From NCBI RefSeq assembly GCF_007655005.1, contig NZ_SZVW01000017.1, forward strand, positions 124,001-188,000: a stretch of 64,000 nt of DNA, in the 5' to 3' direction. Position numbers and translations under genes: made by a program. Origin of the DNA: Streptomyces tibetensis. Its GTDB lineage: Bacteria > Actinomycetota > Actinomycetes > Streptomycetales > Streptomycetaceae. This document shows, piece by piece, positions 16,801 through 27,421 of this stretch. The first letter of the stretch is position 1; the number at the start of each line of letters is the position of its first letter. Below the pieces are notes generated by a model. It searched no databases, was not told the DNA's origin, and was given only the letters and a program-made list of their open reading frames with translations.

Positions 16801-17910
16801 ATGCGTCGTCGTATCTCCATATCCGTGGCCGCCGCCACGATGTCCGTCACGCTCGCCGGCTGCGGCGTGCTCAACGCGACGGGGAGCAGTGACGACGCGA
16901 GCCCGGCCAAGGGCAACGACATCACCGTGGGACTGCTGCTGCCGGAGAAGGCGAACACGCGCTACGAGAACTTCGACTACCCGATCATCAAGCGGAAGGT
17001 CGAGTCGCTCACGAACGACAAGGGCCGCGTCGAGTACGCCAACGCCGAGGCGAGCGCGGACAAGCAGGCGGGCCAGTTGCAGCAGATGGTCGACGACAAG
17101 GTCGACGTGATCCTGCTGGACGCCGTCGACGCGAAGGCCATCGCGAGCGGCGTGGAGAAGGCCAAGGAGGCCGGCATTCCGGTCATCGCCTACGACCGGC
17201 TGGCCGAGGGCCCGATCGACGCGTACATCTCCTTCGACAACGAGCTGGTCGGCGAGGTCCAGGGTCGCTCCCTGCTGGAGGCCATCGGCGAGAAGGCGAG
17301 CCTCTCCGACAAGATCGTCATGATGAACGGCTCGTCCACCGACCCGAACGCCAAGCAGTTCAAGGCGGGCGCGATGTCCGAGCTGAACGGCAAGGTGACG
17401 ATCGCCCGGTCCTTCGACACCAAGGATTGGAAGCCGGAGAACGCCCAGGCCAACATGGCCGAGGCGATCCAGGAGATCGGCAAGGGCGACATCGCGGCGG
17501 TGTACTCCGCCAACGACGGCATGGCGGGCGGCATCGTCAAGGCGCTTGAGGCCGCGGGCGTGACCGAACTGCCGCCGATCACCGGGCAGGACGCGGAGCT
17601 GCCGGCGGTGCAGCGGATCATCAGCGGCGAGCAGTACATGAGCGTGTACAAGTCCTACCCGCAGGAGGCGGAGAACGCCGCGGAGATGGCGGTCGCCAAG
17701 GTCCAGGGCCGCGACATCCAGTTCGCCGCGCTCACCCGCGACAAGGTCGACAGCCCCACCGACAAGGGCATTCCCGCGCAGCTCGTGCCGGTGGTCGCGC
17801 TCACCAGGGAGAACATCAAGGACACGGTGGTCGCGGACGACATCTACAAGCTGTCGGACATCTGCACGGCCGAGTACAGGGCCGCGTGCCGGGCCATCGG
17901 CCTGAAGTAG
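16801..17910 (+). CDS. Sugar-binding lipoprotein, ABC type (XylF/ChvE-like)
   Basis: A 369-residue extracytoplasmic binding protein. Residues 1-20 form a lipoprotein signal (RRRISISVAAATMSVTLAGC) with lipobox LAGC. The mature part is a two-lobed type I periplasmic-binding fold: DITVGLLLPEKANTRYENFDYP, VDVILLDAVDAKAIASGVEKA, PVIAYDRLA and AVYSANDGMAGGIVKALEAAG are typical of pentose/hexose binders such as XylF and ChvE. No permease or ATPase gene is adjacent, so it is an orphan receptor that must use components elsewhere. ATG at 16801 chosen by the signal peptide, though the ribosome site is weak. Confidence 0.88.
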   Translation: MRRRISISVAAATMSVTLAGCGVLNATGSSDDASPAKGNDITVGLLLPEKANTRYENFDYPIIKRKVESLTNDKGRVEYANAEASADKQAGQLQQMVDDKVDVILLDAVDAKAIASGVEKAKEAGIPVIAYDRLAEGPIDAYISFDNELVGEVQGRSLLEAIGEKASLSDKIVMMNGSSTDPNAKQFKAGAMSELNGKVTIARSFDTKDWKPENAQANMAEAIQEIGKGDIAAVYSANDGMAGGIVKALEAAGVTELPPITGQDAELPAVQRIISGEQYMSVYKSYPQEAENAAEMAVAKVQGRDIQFAALTRDKVDSPTDKGIPAQLVPVVALTRENIKDTVVADDIYKLSDICTAEYRAACRAIGLK

Positions 17911-17935
17911 CCGCGCCCCGAGCCTGGTTCACCAC

Positions 17936-18057
17936 CCCTGGCCATGCCTTGCGAACCCCTGGCCATGCCCTGCGAACCCCTGGCCTGCGTCGCGAACCCC
18001 TGCCCTGCGTCGCGAACCCCTGCCCTGCGTCGCGAACCCCTGGCCCTGCGTTGCGAC
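17936..18057. repeat. Minisatellite downstream of the binding-protein gene
   Basis: Six imperfect copies of a 20-21 bp unit of the type CCTGCGTCGCGAACCCCTGC. The array begins about 25 bp after the stop codon. The remaining gap up to 18209 shows no gene. Confidence 0.8.
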
Positions 18058-18209
18058 CAGACCCGCGACCGGATGAACCGAGCCCGGAGATACCGGCGCG
18101 TACCGGTGGTTTCCGGTGGTCGTCGCGCGGGGAGCCGTGTTGCGGAGCACGTCCGGGCCGCGCATAGTTGCGCTGCGGCAGGACGGCGAAACCGGGGGTG
18201 GGATGGGCG

Positions 18210-19247
18210 ATGGCCGGGCACGGGGCGGATGAGCATCCCCATGGTGCCGACCGACTGTGCGGGGCCGGGGATCGCGTGTACTCCCGGGCCGTACGGCGCG
18301 GCCGGGTGCCGCGCCAGGACGCGGAGCCGGTGCCCTGCCTGCTGGAACTCGCCCTGCTGCACCCGGACCCCGACGACATGGACTGGCTGGTGCCGACCTC
18401 CCCGCAGGAGGTCATGACCCGGCTGCTGCGCGGGATGTACGACGAGGTCAGCGCGAGCGGGCGGCGGGTGGGTTCGGCCGTCGCGGCCGTCGAGTGGTAC
18501 GCGGGGCTGGGCCACCGGGTGCGGCCGGCCGCGTCGGCGGCGGAGGGCCCGGCGATCCGGGTCCTGGACGGACTCGCCCGGATCCAGGCCGCGATGGACG
18601 AGGCGACCCAGGCGTGCACGGCCGAGGTCCTCACGGTGCAGCCCGGCGGCATCCGCCGCGAGGCGGAGCTCTCCGAGGGGCTGCACCGGGCGCTGGCGCT
18701 GCGCGGCCGGGGCGTGCGGATGCGGGACCTGTACACCCATGTCGCCCGGCACGGGCAGGGGTTGCTGAACTACCTGGAGCTGATGGGCGACGCGGTTCAG
18801 GCGCGCACGCTGGACGAGGTGATCGACCGGTTGATCCTCTTCGACCGGACGGTGGCGTTCATCCCCGCCAACTCCGACCGCACGATGGCCCTGGAACTAC
18901 GGCATCCGGCGATCGTCGAGTACCTCGTCACGGTCTTCGAGCGGCTGTGGCGCCTCGCCATCCCCCTCACCGCCCCGCTCCCCGACACCGGCATCGAGGG
19001 CATCTCCCACCGGGAACAGTCGATCGCGGCGCTGCTGGCGGAGGGGCATCAGGACGCCGTCATCGCGGAGCGGCTGGGCATAAGCGTCCGGACGTGCCGG
19101 GCGCACATCGCGCGGCTCTCGGAGACGCTGGGGGCGGCGAGCCGTACGCAACTGGGCGTGCGCATCGCCCAGGCGGGCCTGGACGGACCACAGCGCTCCG
19201 CCACGCCCCTCAGCGTTCCTGGTCAAGAATCCCCGAGCGTCCGATGA
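18210..19247 (+). CDS. LuxR-type HTH regulator with PLD/TrmB-like sensor region (paralogue 1)
   Basis: A 345-residue regulator. The N-terminal part has a conserved LLELALLHPDPDD segment near residue 45. A central PLD/TrmB-like region follows (EVLTVQPGG, RGVRMRDLYTH, IDRLILFDRTVAFIP, LELRHPAIVEYL). A LuxR-type HTH closes the protein (REQSIAALLAEGHQDAVIAERLGISVRTCRAHIARL). No receiver domain is present, so control is likely by a ligand. ATG at 18210 aligns with the other two paralogues, although the frame is open further upstream. Its last 38 bp overlap the end of the convergent paralogue 2. Confidence 0.82.
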   Translation: MAGHGADEHPHGADRLCGAGDRVYSRAVRRGRVPRQDAEPVPCLLELALLHPDPDDMDWLVPTSPQEVMTRLLRGMYDEVSASGRRVGSAVAAVEWYAGLGHRVRPAASAAEGPAIRVLDGLARIQAAMDEATQACTAEVLTVQPGGIRREAELSEGLHRALALRGRGVRMRDLYTHVARHGQGLLNYLELMGDAVQARTLDEVIDRLILFDRTVAFIPANSDRTMALELRHPAIVEYLVTVFERLWRLAIPLTAPLPDTGIEGISHREQSIAALLAEGHQDAVIAERLGISVRTCRAHIARLSETLGAASRTQLGVRIAQAGLDGPQRSATPLSVPGQESPSVR

Positions 19248-20196
19248 GGAACCCGAGCTGCGCCCTGCTCTGACTGCCCAGCGTCGCGGCGAGCTTGGCG
19301 ATGTGGACGCGGGCGGTACGGATGTTCATCCCCAGCCGGTCGGCGATGACCGCGTCGGTGTGGCCTTCGACGAGGAGGGCGGCTATGGCGTGCTGGCGGG
19401 GGGTGATGCCGTCGGGGGAGGGCCGGGGGGCGGATGTCGGGTGCATGGGGGTGGCGAGGCGCCACAGGCGGTCGAACGAGGTGACCAGGTGGCCCACCAG
19501 GGCCGGGTGACGGATCTCCAGGGCGAGTTTGCCGTCCTTGTCGGCCGGGATGAAGGCCACGGCGCGGTCGATGGCGATGAGGCGGTCGGGCACCTCGTCC
19601 AGTGAGCGCACCTCGATGTCGCCCTTCAGCCGCTCGCACCGGGCGGCGATGGTCGGGAAGTGGCGCAGCGTGTGCGGGTAGAGCGTGCGTATCCGGCAGC
19701 CCCGGTCCAGCGCGGCCTGGTCGCGGCCGAGCGAGGCGGCGTCGGCGGCCTGGCCGCGTGCCCCGGTGAGTCCGGCGCGGGGCTGGACGGTGACCAGTTC
19801 CCCGGAGGCCTCGGCCATGGCGTCGGTGATGGCCCGGTTGATCTGTTCCGTGCCGGTGTGCAGCCGGATCACGGGACTCTCGGTGGCCGTGGGTCCGTGA
19901 CCGGCGATCCGCATGAGGGAGCCGAACGTCTCGGCCAGCCGTGCCTCACGCTGCCGTTCGTTCGCGATGCGCTCCCCGGAGCCGCGCAGCAGCCGGTGCA
20001 GCGCGACGACCGGGGCGACGGGCTCCAGACAGGCCGGGTCGTCGAGCGCGGGATGCAGCAGGCCGAGGTCGACGAGGCAAGGGGCCGAGTGGGCCTCCCC
20101 GGCCGGTAACCGCCCCTCGCGCAGTGCCCGTTCGTACAGGTCCGTGCCCGCGGAGCACAGGTCTTCCGTGCCGTGCTCCGGATGCGGTGCGCTCAC
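19210..20196 (-). CDS. LuxR-type HTH regulator (paralogue 2)
   Basis: A 328-residue paralogue of its neighbours with the same layout: LVDLGLLHPALDD near residue 43, VTVQPRAG and RTLYPHTLRH in the sensor region, FIPADKDGKLALEIRHPALV, and C-terminal HTH RQHAIAALLVEGHTDAVIADRLGMNIRTARVHIAKL. The GTG start overlaps the stop of paralogue 3 by 4 nt (GTGA), so the two are co-translated. The frame stays open far upstream because it passes through paralogue 3 in another phase. It probably shares a promoter with paralogue 3. Confidence 0.8.
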   Translation of the reverse strand: MSAPHPEHGTEDLCSAGTDLYERALREGRLPAGEAHSAPCLVDLGLLHPALDDPACLEPVAPVVALHRLLRGSGERIANERQREARLAETFGSLMRIAGHGPTATESPVIRLHTGTEQINRAITDAMAEASGELVTVQPRAGLTGARGQAADAASLGRDQAALDRGCRIRTLYPHTLRHFPTIAARCERLKGDIEVRSLDEVPDRLIAIDRAVAFIPADKDGKLALEIRHPALVGHLVTSFDRLWRLATPMHPTSAPRPSPDGITPRQHAIAALLVEGHTDAVIADRLGMNIRTARVHIAKLAATLGSQSRAQLGFLIGRSGILDQER

Positions 20197-21185
20197 TGGG
20201 GCGCACCCGCGCGTTCCAGGATGCCGGACTGGGCGATGAGGTAGCCGAGCTGGGCGCGGCTGCCGCTGCCCAGAGCCTGCGCGAGCTTGGCGATGTGGGC
20301 CCGGCAGGTGCGGACGTTCATGCCCAGGCGGCGGGCGATGGCCTCGTCGACATGGCCCTCGACCAGGAGCTTGGCGATGGAGTGCTGGAGCTCCGTGATG
20401 CCGTCGGGGGCGGTTTCGTAGGGGGCGCCGGCGCTCAGCGGGACGGCTCGGTCCCACATGAATTCGAACACCTTGATCAGGTAGCAGACGAGACCCGGAT
20501 GACGGAGTTCCAGCGCGACCTTCTGGTCGTCGCGCGTGGGGATGAACGCGACCGTCTCGTCGCAGATGATGAGCCGTTCCATCAGCCCGTCGATGGTCCG
20601 GTGTTCCACCTTGCCGTCGGAGAACTGGCCCGCGTAGGCCAGTCTTTCGGGGTTGTGCCGCGCGGTGTGGGGATACAGCGTCCGTATGCGCACACCACGT
20701 TCGATCAGCGGCCGGTCGCGTTCCAGCCCCTGGATCAGGCTGCGTTCGGGCCGGTGACCGCTCGGCTGGATCGTGAGCATCTCGGTCTGGCACTGGGCCG
20801 TGGCCAGGTTGAGCGCGGCGTTGATGCGCTCGCTGCCCTCCAGCACGGTGATGGAGTCGCTGGACGTCGTGGTCTGTGCGCTGAGCGCCATGAAAGGGGC
20901 GAAGGTGTCGGACAGTTCGATCGACACGCGCCTGCGCTGGGTGATCTCGTTCTCGATGGGATTGAGCCGCTGCGCGAGTGCCACGGCCGGGGGGATGGGA
21001 CGCAGCCAGTCCGGGTCGTCGGGGTCCGGGTGGAGAAGGGCGAACTCCATCAGGCAGGGAGCCGCTTCCACGTCCGCTCGCAGAACGCGTCCCGCACGCA
21101 GGGCGTTCGCGTAAAGTCGGCCACCTTCCTCGCACATCTCGGTCACCACATGGGGATGTGTCACCTTGGTCCGATTCGTTGTCAA
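20193..21185 (-). CDS. LuxR-type HTH regulator (paralogue 3)
   Basis: About 330 residues with the same fold: LMEFALLHPDPDDPDWL near residue 48, MLTIQPSGH, RTLYPHTARHN, FIPTRDDQKVALELRHPGLV, and HTH QHSIAKLLVEGHVDEAIARRLGMNVRTCRAHIAKL. The start is uncertain. TTG at 21185 has GGGGTGGAG just upstream and is used here; ATG at 21212 lacks a ribosome site; GTG at 21164 matches the paralogues best. It is divergent from the small-peptide gene, with about 110 bp between, so the shared gap is the likely control region. Confidence 0.8.
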   Translation of the reverse strand: MTTNRTKVTHPHVVTEMCEEGGRLYANALRAGRVLRADVEAAPCLMEFALLHPDPDDPDWLRPIPPAVALAQRLNPIENEITQRRRVSIELSDTFAPFMALSAQTTTSSDSITVLEGSERINAALNLATAQCQTEMLTIQPSGHRPERSLIQGLERDRPLIERGVRIRTLYPHTARHNPERLAYAGQFSDGKVEHRTIDGLMERLIICDETVAFIPTRDDQKVALELRHPGLVCYLIKVFEFMWDRAVPLSAGAPYETAPDGITELQHSIAKLLVEGHVDEAIARRLGMNVRTCRAHIAKLAQALGSGSRAQLGYLIAQSGILERAGAPQ

Positions 21186-21298
21186 ATCTCCACCCCCCAG
21201 GGTCCTGAACATGCAGGAACATGATGCATCGATTCTGTGGCCATGACGTGCCCGAATGAGCCATCGTCGTATTCGACGGGGGAAGAGGGGACCTTCAA

Positions 21299-21526
21299 GT
21301 GAGGACGAAGCCGACTATGCGTAACAGAATGCTTCGCTTGGGGCTTGTCGCCGCCTTCTCTGCCGTCGTGGCCTTCGGAACCGTGAGTGGCCTGTCGGGC
21401 GCGAACGGCGATGACCGGGCGGACAGTGTCTGGCCGGCGGCCGCCAAGAGTCATGTTCTGGCCGACAGTGTGTGGCCGGCGGCGGCCCGGTCCGTGGTGG
21501 CCACTGCAGACGGAGCCGGGAGCTGA
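21299..21526 (+). CDS. Small exported peptide with duplicated DSVWPAAA unit
   Basis: A 75-residue protein. The basic N-terminus (MRTKPTMRNRMLR) and hydrophobic LGLVAAFSAVVAFGTVSGL form an export signal. The mature part is two tandem 14-residue units, ADSVWPAAAKSHVL and ADSVWPAAARSVVA, then TADGAGS. GTG start with AGAGGGG 8 nt upstream; ATG at 21317 is an alternative. The stop is 1 nt from the next start. Short repeated peptides behind a leader suggest a processed signal or modified peptide; no family is recognised. The divergent LuxR-type genes are plausible controllers or receptors. Confidence 0.7.
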   Translation: MRTKPTMRNRMLRLGLVAAFSAVVAFGTVSGLSGANGDDRADSVWPAAAKSHVLADSVWPAAARSVVATADGAGS

Positions 21527-21527
21527 C

Positions 21528-21863
21528 GTGACCACTCCACCCGACGACCGCTCCTTCCGGCGTGAAATGGCGACCGCCTACCGCTCCGGCTGGCACTTCA
21601 TCGACCTGGTCACCGCCATCCCCCACAGCGGTGACTCGTTGATGGTGACCGTGTTCGGCGAGCCGGTGGTCGTCACGCGGGACGACGACGAGGACGTACG
21701 GGCTTACCGGTGTCTGCGGCGGCCTCGGGGGGCGCCGCAGCCAGTGCGATGTGCCGTACGGTACGGAATGATCTTTGTGAACCTGGACCAAAGGGACCAC
21801 CGGCAGGTGGAGGCCGACGCTCCCGCCCCGAGGACCATCTCTGCCACCCCCCGCAGTGCCTGA
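21528..21863 (+). CDS. Rieske-like protein lacking cluster histidines
   Basis: A 111-residue protein. YRSGWHFIDLVTAIPHSGD, then MVTVFGEPVVVTRDDDEDVRAY and later YGMIFVNLD follow the start and end of the Rieske domain in ring-hydroxylating oxygenases. The cluster positions are degenerate: CLRRPRGA stands where CxHRGA is usual, and QPVRCAVR where CxxH is usual. Two cysteines remain but no ligand histidine, so a normal [2Fe-2S] Rieske cluster is unlikely. The GTG start is 1 nt after the peptide stop, so the two are almost certainly co-translated. Modification, binding or immunity for the peptide is inference only. Confidence 0.65.
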   Translation: MTTPPDDRSFRREMATAYRSGWHFIDLVTAIPHSGDSLMVTVFGEPVVVTRDDDEDVRAYRCLRRPRGAPQPVRCAVRYGMIFVNLDQRDHRQVEADAPAPRTISATPRSA

Positions 21864-21906
21864 CGCGATTCCCCCGTCGTAACAGATCGCTCAGGTGCTT
21901 CCCCCC

Positions 21907-21947
21907 GCAGCGGCGTCACCGTGACCTGAACACGGTGACGCCGCTGC
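21907..21947 (+). terminator. Strong intrinsic terminator
   Basis: Perfect 17-bp stem (21907-21923 with 21931-21947), 7-nt loop, then AGTTTT. It closes the peptide/Rieske-like unit and may also serve the leftward PPOX gene. Confidence 0.93.
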
Positions 21948-22030
21948 AGTTTTCCGGGATATTTCCGGGTATCGGCATGATCAGGCGGTGGCCGGATCCT
22001 GTCGATCACCGGTGTGGATTTTCACTTATG

Positions 22031-22447
22031 TCAACCCCGTCCCATCGCCCGCGTCAGGTGAATCTCGATCACCACGCGCGACGGGTTCGGTGAGGGGGTC
22101 CTGCCGTAGCGCTCCGCGTAGCGCCGCTCCGCCTCGGCGACCCGGTCCCGCTCCTCGTGGACGAAGGCCCTGCCCTCCAGCGTCGCCCACCGGCGGCCCT
22201 CCAGCTGGCAGACGGCCACGGCCGCCCCCTGCTCCCCGGCGGCCCGCACGTACCGCACCTTCGCGCTCGCCCGGTTCGTGATCACCCGAGCCAGACGGGC
22301 CTCGGGATCGTAGGTGACCCCGACGGGTACCAGATGCGGAGTGCCGTCCGGGCGGGGAGTCGTCAGGGTGCACAGGTGCCGTTCCCGCCAGAAGTCGAGA
22401 TACGTCGGGTCGGGAGCGCCCGGGTCCACGGAGTACTTGGTCGCCAT
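22031..22447 (-). CDS. PPOX-class (split-barrel) oxidoreductase
   Basis: A 138-residue protein of the pyridoxamine-phosphate-oxidase-like split-barrel fold, probably F420- or flavin-dependent. It shows FWRERHLCTLTTPRPDGTPHLVPVGV, then RARVITNRASAKVRYVRA and VCQLEGRRWATLEGRA, typical of actinobacterial PPOX/F420 proteins. ATG at 22447 fits the family; a longer frame would run into the clpB operator. It is divergent from clpB, with 104 bp between, so HspR at the HAIR could also affect it. Substrate unknown. Confidence 0.82.
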   Translation of the reverse strand: MATKYSVDPGAPDPTYLDFWRERHLCTLTTPRPDGTPHLVPVGVTYDPEARLARVITNRASAKVRYVRAAGEQGAAVAVCQLEGRRWATLEGRAFVHEERDRVAEAERRYAERYGRTPSPNPSRVVIEIHLTRAMGRG

Positions 22448-22486
22448 GCCCCGGAACTTAGACCCTCCTAGCCTCCCGGAACCGTC

Positions 22487-22507
22487 CTTGAGTGCACTAG
22501 ACTCAAC
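22487..22507 (+). promoter_or_regulatory. HAIR operator of clpB
   Basis: CTTGAGT-GCACTAG-ACTCAAC matches the HspR site at 13 of 14 arm positions with exact 7-bp spacing, 45 bp before the clpB GTG. TAGACT at 22498-22503 inside it could be the -10 element. Confidence 0.92.
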
Positions 22508-22551
22508 TTTGTGCAAGCCGTTCGGGTCAGTGCAAGGAGGAGAACGCGAAC

Positions 22552-25149
<2,598 letters not shown>

Positions 25150-25161
25150 GACCGTGCCCGG

Positions 25162-25650
25162 TCACATCGTGAACGCCGAGAAGCGCACCAGCGCCGTCTC
25201 GGCGTTCACGTGCTCCACCCTCACCTGCACCACATGCGCCTCCGCCGTGCCCGGAAGGCCGTTCTCGTGGGTCACGTCGAGGCAGAGTGCCCCGCAGGCG
25301 CCGCCGCCCGTGCGGGGCTCCGGGGCGCCCGGGTACGTCTCGCGCAGCCAGTCGCGGACGTCCTCGCGGGGCATCCGCAGCACCGCCGAGTACGAGGTGT
25401 CGATGCCCCGCTGCACGGTGCAGTCGTGGGCGCGGGCGTTCGCGGGGCGCTCGGCGGCGCCGAAGGCCAGGGCCTCGGTGCAGGGGACGGTCGCCGCCGC
25501 GCCCGTACGTTTGCCGCCGCGGGCCTCGTCGTCGTCCGACCAGGCCCACAGGAACAGGCCGATGATCAGGACGCCGAGCACCACCACCGGCAGTGCCAGG
25601 AACGGCAGGACGATGCCCCACCGGGTATGACCTCTGTTCGCTGCCTGCAT
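25162..25650 (-). CDS. Membrane-anchored hypothetical protein
   Basis: A 162-residue protein with one N-terminal membrane helix (WGIVLPFLALPVVVLGVLIIGLFLWAW) and an extracytoplasmic domain with four cysteines that could form disulfides (VPCTEAL, HDCTVQ, ACGALC). ATG at 25650 has AAGGGGGG at good spacing; a GTG two codons upstream is possible. The gene converges with clpB, leaving only 12 bp between stops. No family is recognised. Confidence 0.72.
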   Translation of the reverse strand: MQAANRGHTRWGIVLPFLALPVVVLGVLIIGLFLWAWSDDDEARGGKRTGAAATVPCTEALAFGAAERPANARAHDCTVQRGIDTSYSAVLRMPREDVRDWLRETYPGAPEPRTGGGACGALCLDVTHENGLPGTAEAHVVQVRVEHVNAETALVRFSAFTM

Positions 25651-25816
25651 GGGCACGGCCCCCCTTTGTCGGCTGCTCAGGAGGACGGTTGCGGGTACTC
25701 GGAGGTTGCGGCTGACCGGATCGTGTCAGCCCAGGGCTGACAGGGTCCGTCGGGGCTTGCCACCCCCCTCCCCGCATGGGGGAGGATGGCGGAATCCGTA
25801 CGAAGGGAAATTCACG

Positions 25817-26344
25817 GTGACCATCGACCCGTCCTCGATTCCGAACTTCGGGGGCCAGCCCGAGCCGCAGCCCGGCGGCCCGGCCGGCCCCGTCGTCCCG
25901 GATCAGGACCTCGTGAAGCAGCTCCTCGACCAGATGGAGCTCAAGTACGTCGTCGACGACGAGGGAGACCTCGCGGCGCCGTGGGAGCAGTTCCGCACCT
26001 ACTTCATGTTCCGGGGAGAGGGAGACCAGCAGGTCTTCTCCGTGCGGACGTTCTACGACCGGCCCCACGAGATCGAGGCCAAGCCGCAGATCCTCGAGTC
26101 GATCGACGACTGGAACCGCCGGACCCTGTGGCCCAAGGTCTACAGCCACACCCACGACGACGGCACGGTCCGCCTGATCGGCGAGGCCCAGATGCTGATC
26201 GGCATGGGTGTCAGCCTGGAGCACTTCGTCTCCTCGACGGTCAGCTGGGTGCGCGCGGCGATCGAGTTCGACAAGTGGCTCGTCGAGCAGCTCGGTCTCG
26301 AAGAGGAGATCAACGAGGCGGAGAAGCCCGAGGACGACGAGTAG
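25817..26344 (+). CDS. YbjN-domain protein
   Basis: A 175-residue acidic protein with a YbjN-like (type III secretion chaperone-like) fold. The key segments are LLDQMELKYVVDDEGDLAAPW, FMFRGEGDQQVFSVRTFYD, LESIDDWNRRTLWPKVY and HFVSSTVSWVRAAIEFD. GTG at 25817 with GAAGGGAAA upstream. The family is linked to protein-homeostasis and stress phenotypes in other bacteria, with no defined biochemistry. Its closeness to clpB makes a proteostasis link plausible but unproven. A T-tailed terminator follows. Confidence 0.82.
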   Translation: MTIDPSSIPNFGGQPEPQPGGPAGPVVPDQDLVKQLLDQMELKYVVDDEGDLAAPWEQFRTYFMFRGEGDQQVFSVRTFYDRPHEIEAKPQILESIDDWNRRTLWPKVYSHTHDDGTVRLIGEAQMLIGMGVSLEHFVSSTVSWVRAAIEFDKWLVEQLGLEEEINEAEKPEDDE

Positions 26345-26373
26345 GCCCCCCGCCGGGGCCCCTGCGGCGCGTC

Positions 26374-26417
26374 GGCGCGTACGAACAGGTACGCGCTGTA
26401 CGCGCCGTCTGCTTTTT
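26374..26417 (+). terminator. Intrinsic terminator after YbjN gene
   Basis: 9-bp stem GGCGCGTAC / GTACGCGCC with a 15-nt loop, then a run of five T at 26413-26417. Confidence 0.8.
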
Positions 26418-26440
26418 CCGGTGGCCGGCCCCCTATGGAT

Positions 26441-26476
26441 CGCCCCTGTCGCCCCTGTCGCCCCTGTCGCCCCTCT
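26441..26476. repeat. 9-bp tandem repeat CGCCCCTGT x4
   Basis: Three exact copies and one near-copy of CGCCCCTGT, just beyond the terminator of the YbjN gene. Confidence 0.8.
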
Positions 26477-26708
26477 CGCCCGGGTCGCCGTAGAGGGCCG
26501 GGGCGGGTGCGTTCGCGCTCCGGCCCCTCAGCTCAGCCGGCCTTTTGCGTGCGCGAGCAGCGCGGCCCGTACTCGGCTGTCAACGGCGGTCGGGACGGTC
26601 GGGGCGGTCGCGGGGCGGGGCGGAGCGAGAGGGCCGCTGCAGCTTGAGGACTCCACGGGTGCAGCAAGCTGCGCGCAGAGGACCTCGTGGCGCCGCCGAC
26701 GGCGTCCG

Positions 26709-27275
26709 CTACGGCGTGGGCGCCGCTCTCGCGGTGGCGATCGCGGCGGTGGTCGCCCGGCTCGCCGGGAGCGGCGCCTGCGACTGATGGACTCCCGCAC
26801 CGGCAGGCGGGTGCTCTCGTGCGCTTTCGGACGGAAGACGCAGCTCCGCCCACACCGTCTTGCCCACCGGGCGGCGAGGCGCCGACCCCCAGCGCGCGGC
26901 CAGGGCGTCCACCAGGAGCAGCCCCCGGCCGGACTCGCCTTCGGGATGCGAGGAGGGTGCCGCTGTGGGCAGCCGCTTCGCGGAGGCGGCGTCCGCGATC
27001 TCGATGCGCAGCAGGTCCGCAGCCCGGTCGAGGGCGAGCCGGAGACCGAAGTCCCGGCCGGGGACCCGGCCGTGCCGTACGGCGTTCGCCGCGAGTTCGC
27101 CGACGACGAGGGCGACCGCGCAGGTGGCGTCCGACGCCGGAGGATAGCCCCCTTGCTCCATCCATCGGACGGCGTGACGCCGGGCGAGCTGCGCACCATG
27201 CGGGGAGGAGGGGAACCGCAGGCTGAGCGGCTTGAGTTCCTGCTCGTCCCCCGGGGTGGCGGTTTCTGTCGGCAC
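26709..27275 (-). CDS. RsbW/SpoIIAB-like ATP-binding protein
   Basis: A 188-residue histidine-kinase-type ATPase (HATPase_c_2), the fold of anti-sigma factor kinases. The N box is VVGELAANAVRHG near residue 57 and the G box is SGRGLLLVDALAARWG near 115, with VGKTVWAEL near the end. No His phosphoacceptor or sensor domain is present. The Ala/Pro-rich tail is low-complexity. GTG at 27275 has AAAGGGA upstream; GTG at 27323 is an alternative without a site. Proteins of this type often sit beside XRE-DUF5753/DUF397 pairs in Streptomyces, as here. The partner is unknown. Confidence 0.8.
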   Translation of the reverse strand: MPTETATPGDEQELKPLSLRFPSSPHGAQLARRHAVRWMEQGGYPPASDATCAVALVVGELAANAVRHGRVPGRDFGLRLALDRAADLLRIEIADAASAKRLPTAAPSSHPEGESGRGLLLVDALAARWGSAPRRPVGKTVWAELRLPSESAREHPPAGAGVHQSQAPLPASRATTAAIATARAAPTP

Positions 27276-27421
27276 GGCCTGTTCGTCCCTTTCCGTGGAG
27301 CGAAGGTGTGTCGCGACGCACACGAGTCGTCACGTTCTGTGCTCAAGCATCGACGGATCGTCCTACGCTCGACAGGTGGTGCAGCCTTACTTTTGAGGCG
27401 GTAAGGAACGGAAGTGATGCC

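Noticed and set aside
25150..25163. GACCG-TGCC-CGGTC hairpin as terminator between clpB and the convergent gene
   Set aside because: The stem is only 5 bp and overlaps the stop codon of the convergent gene; not convincing.
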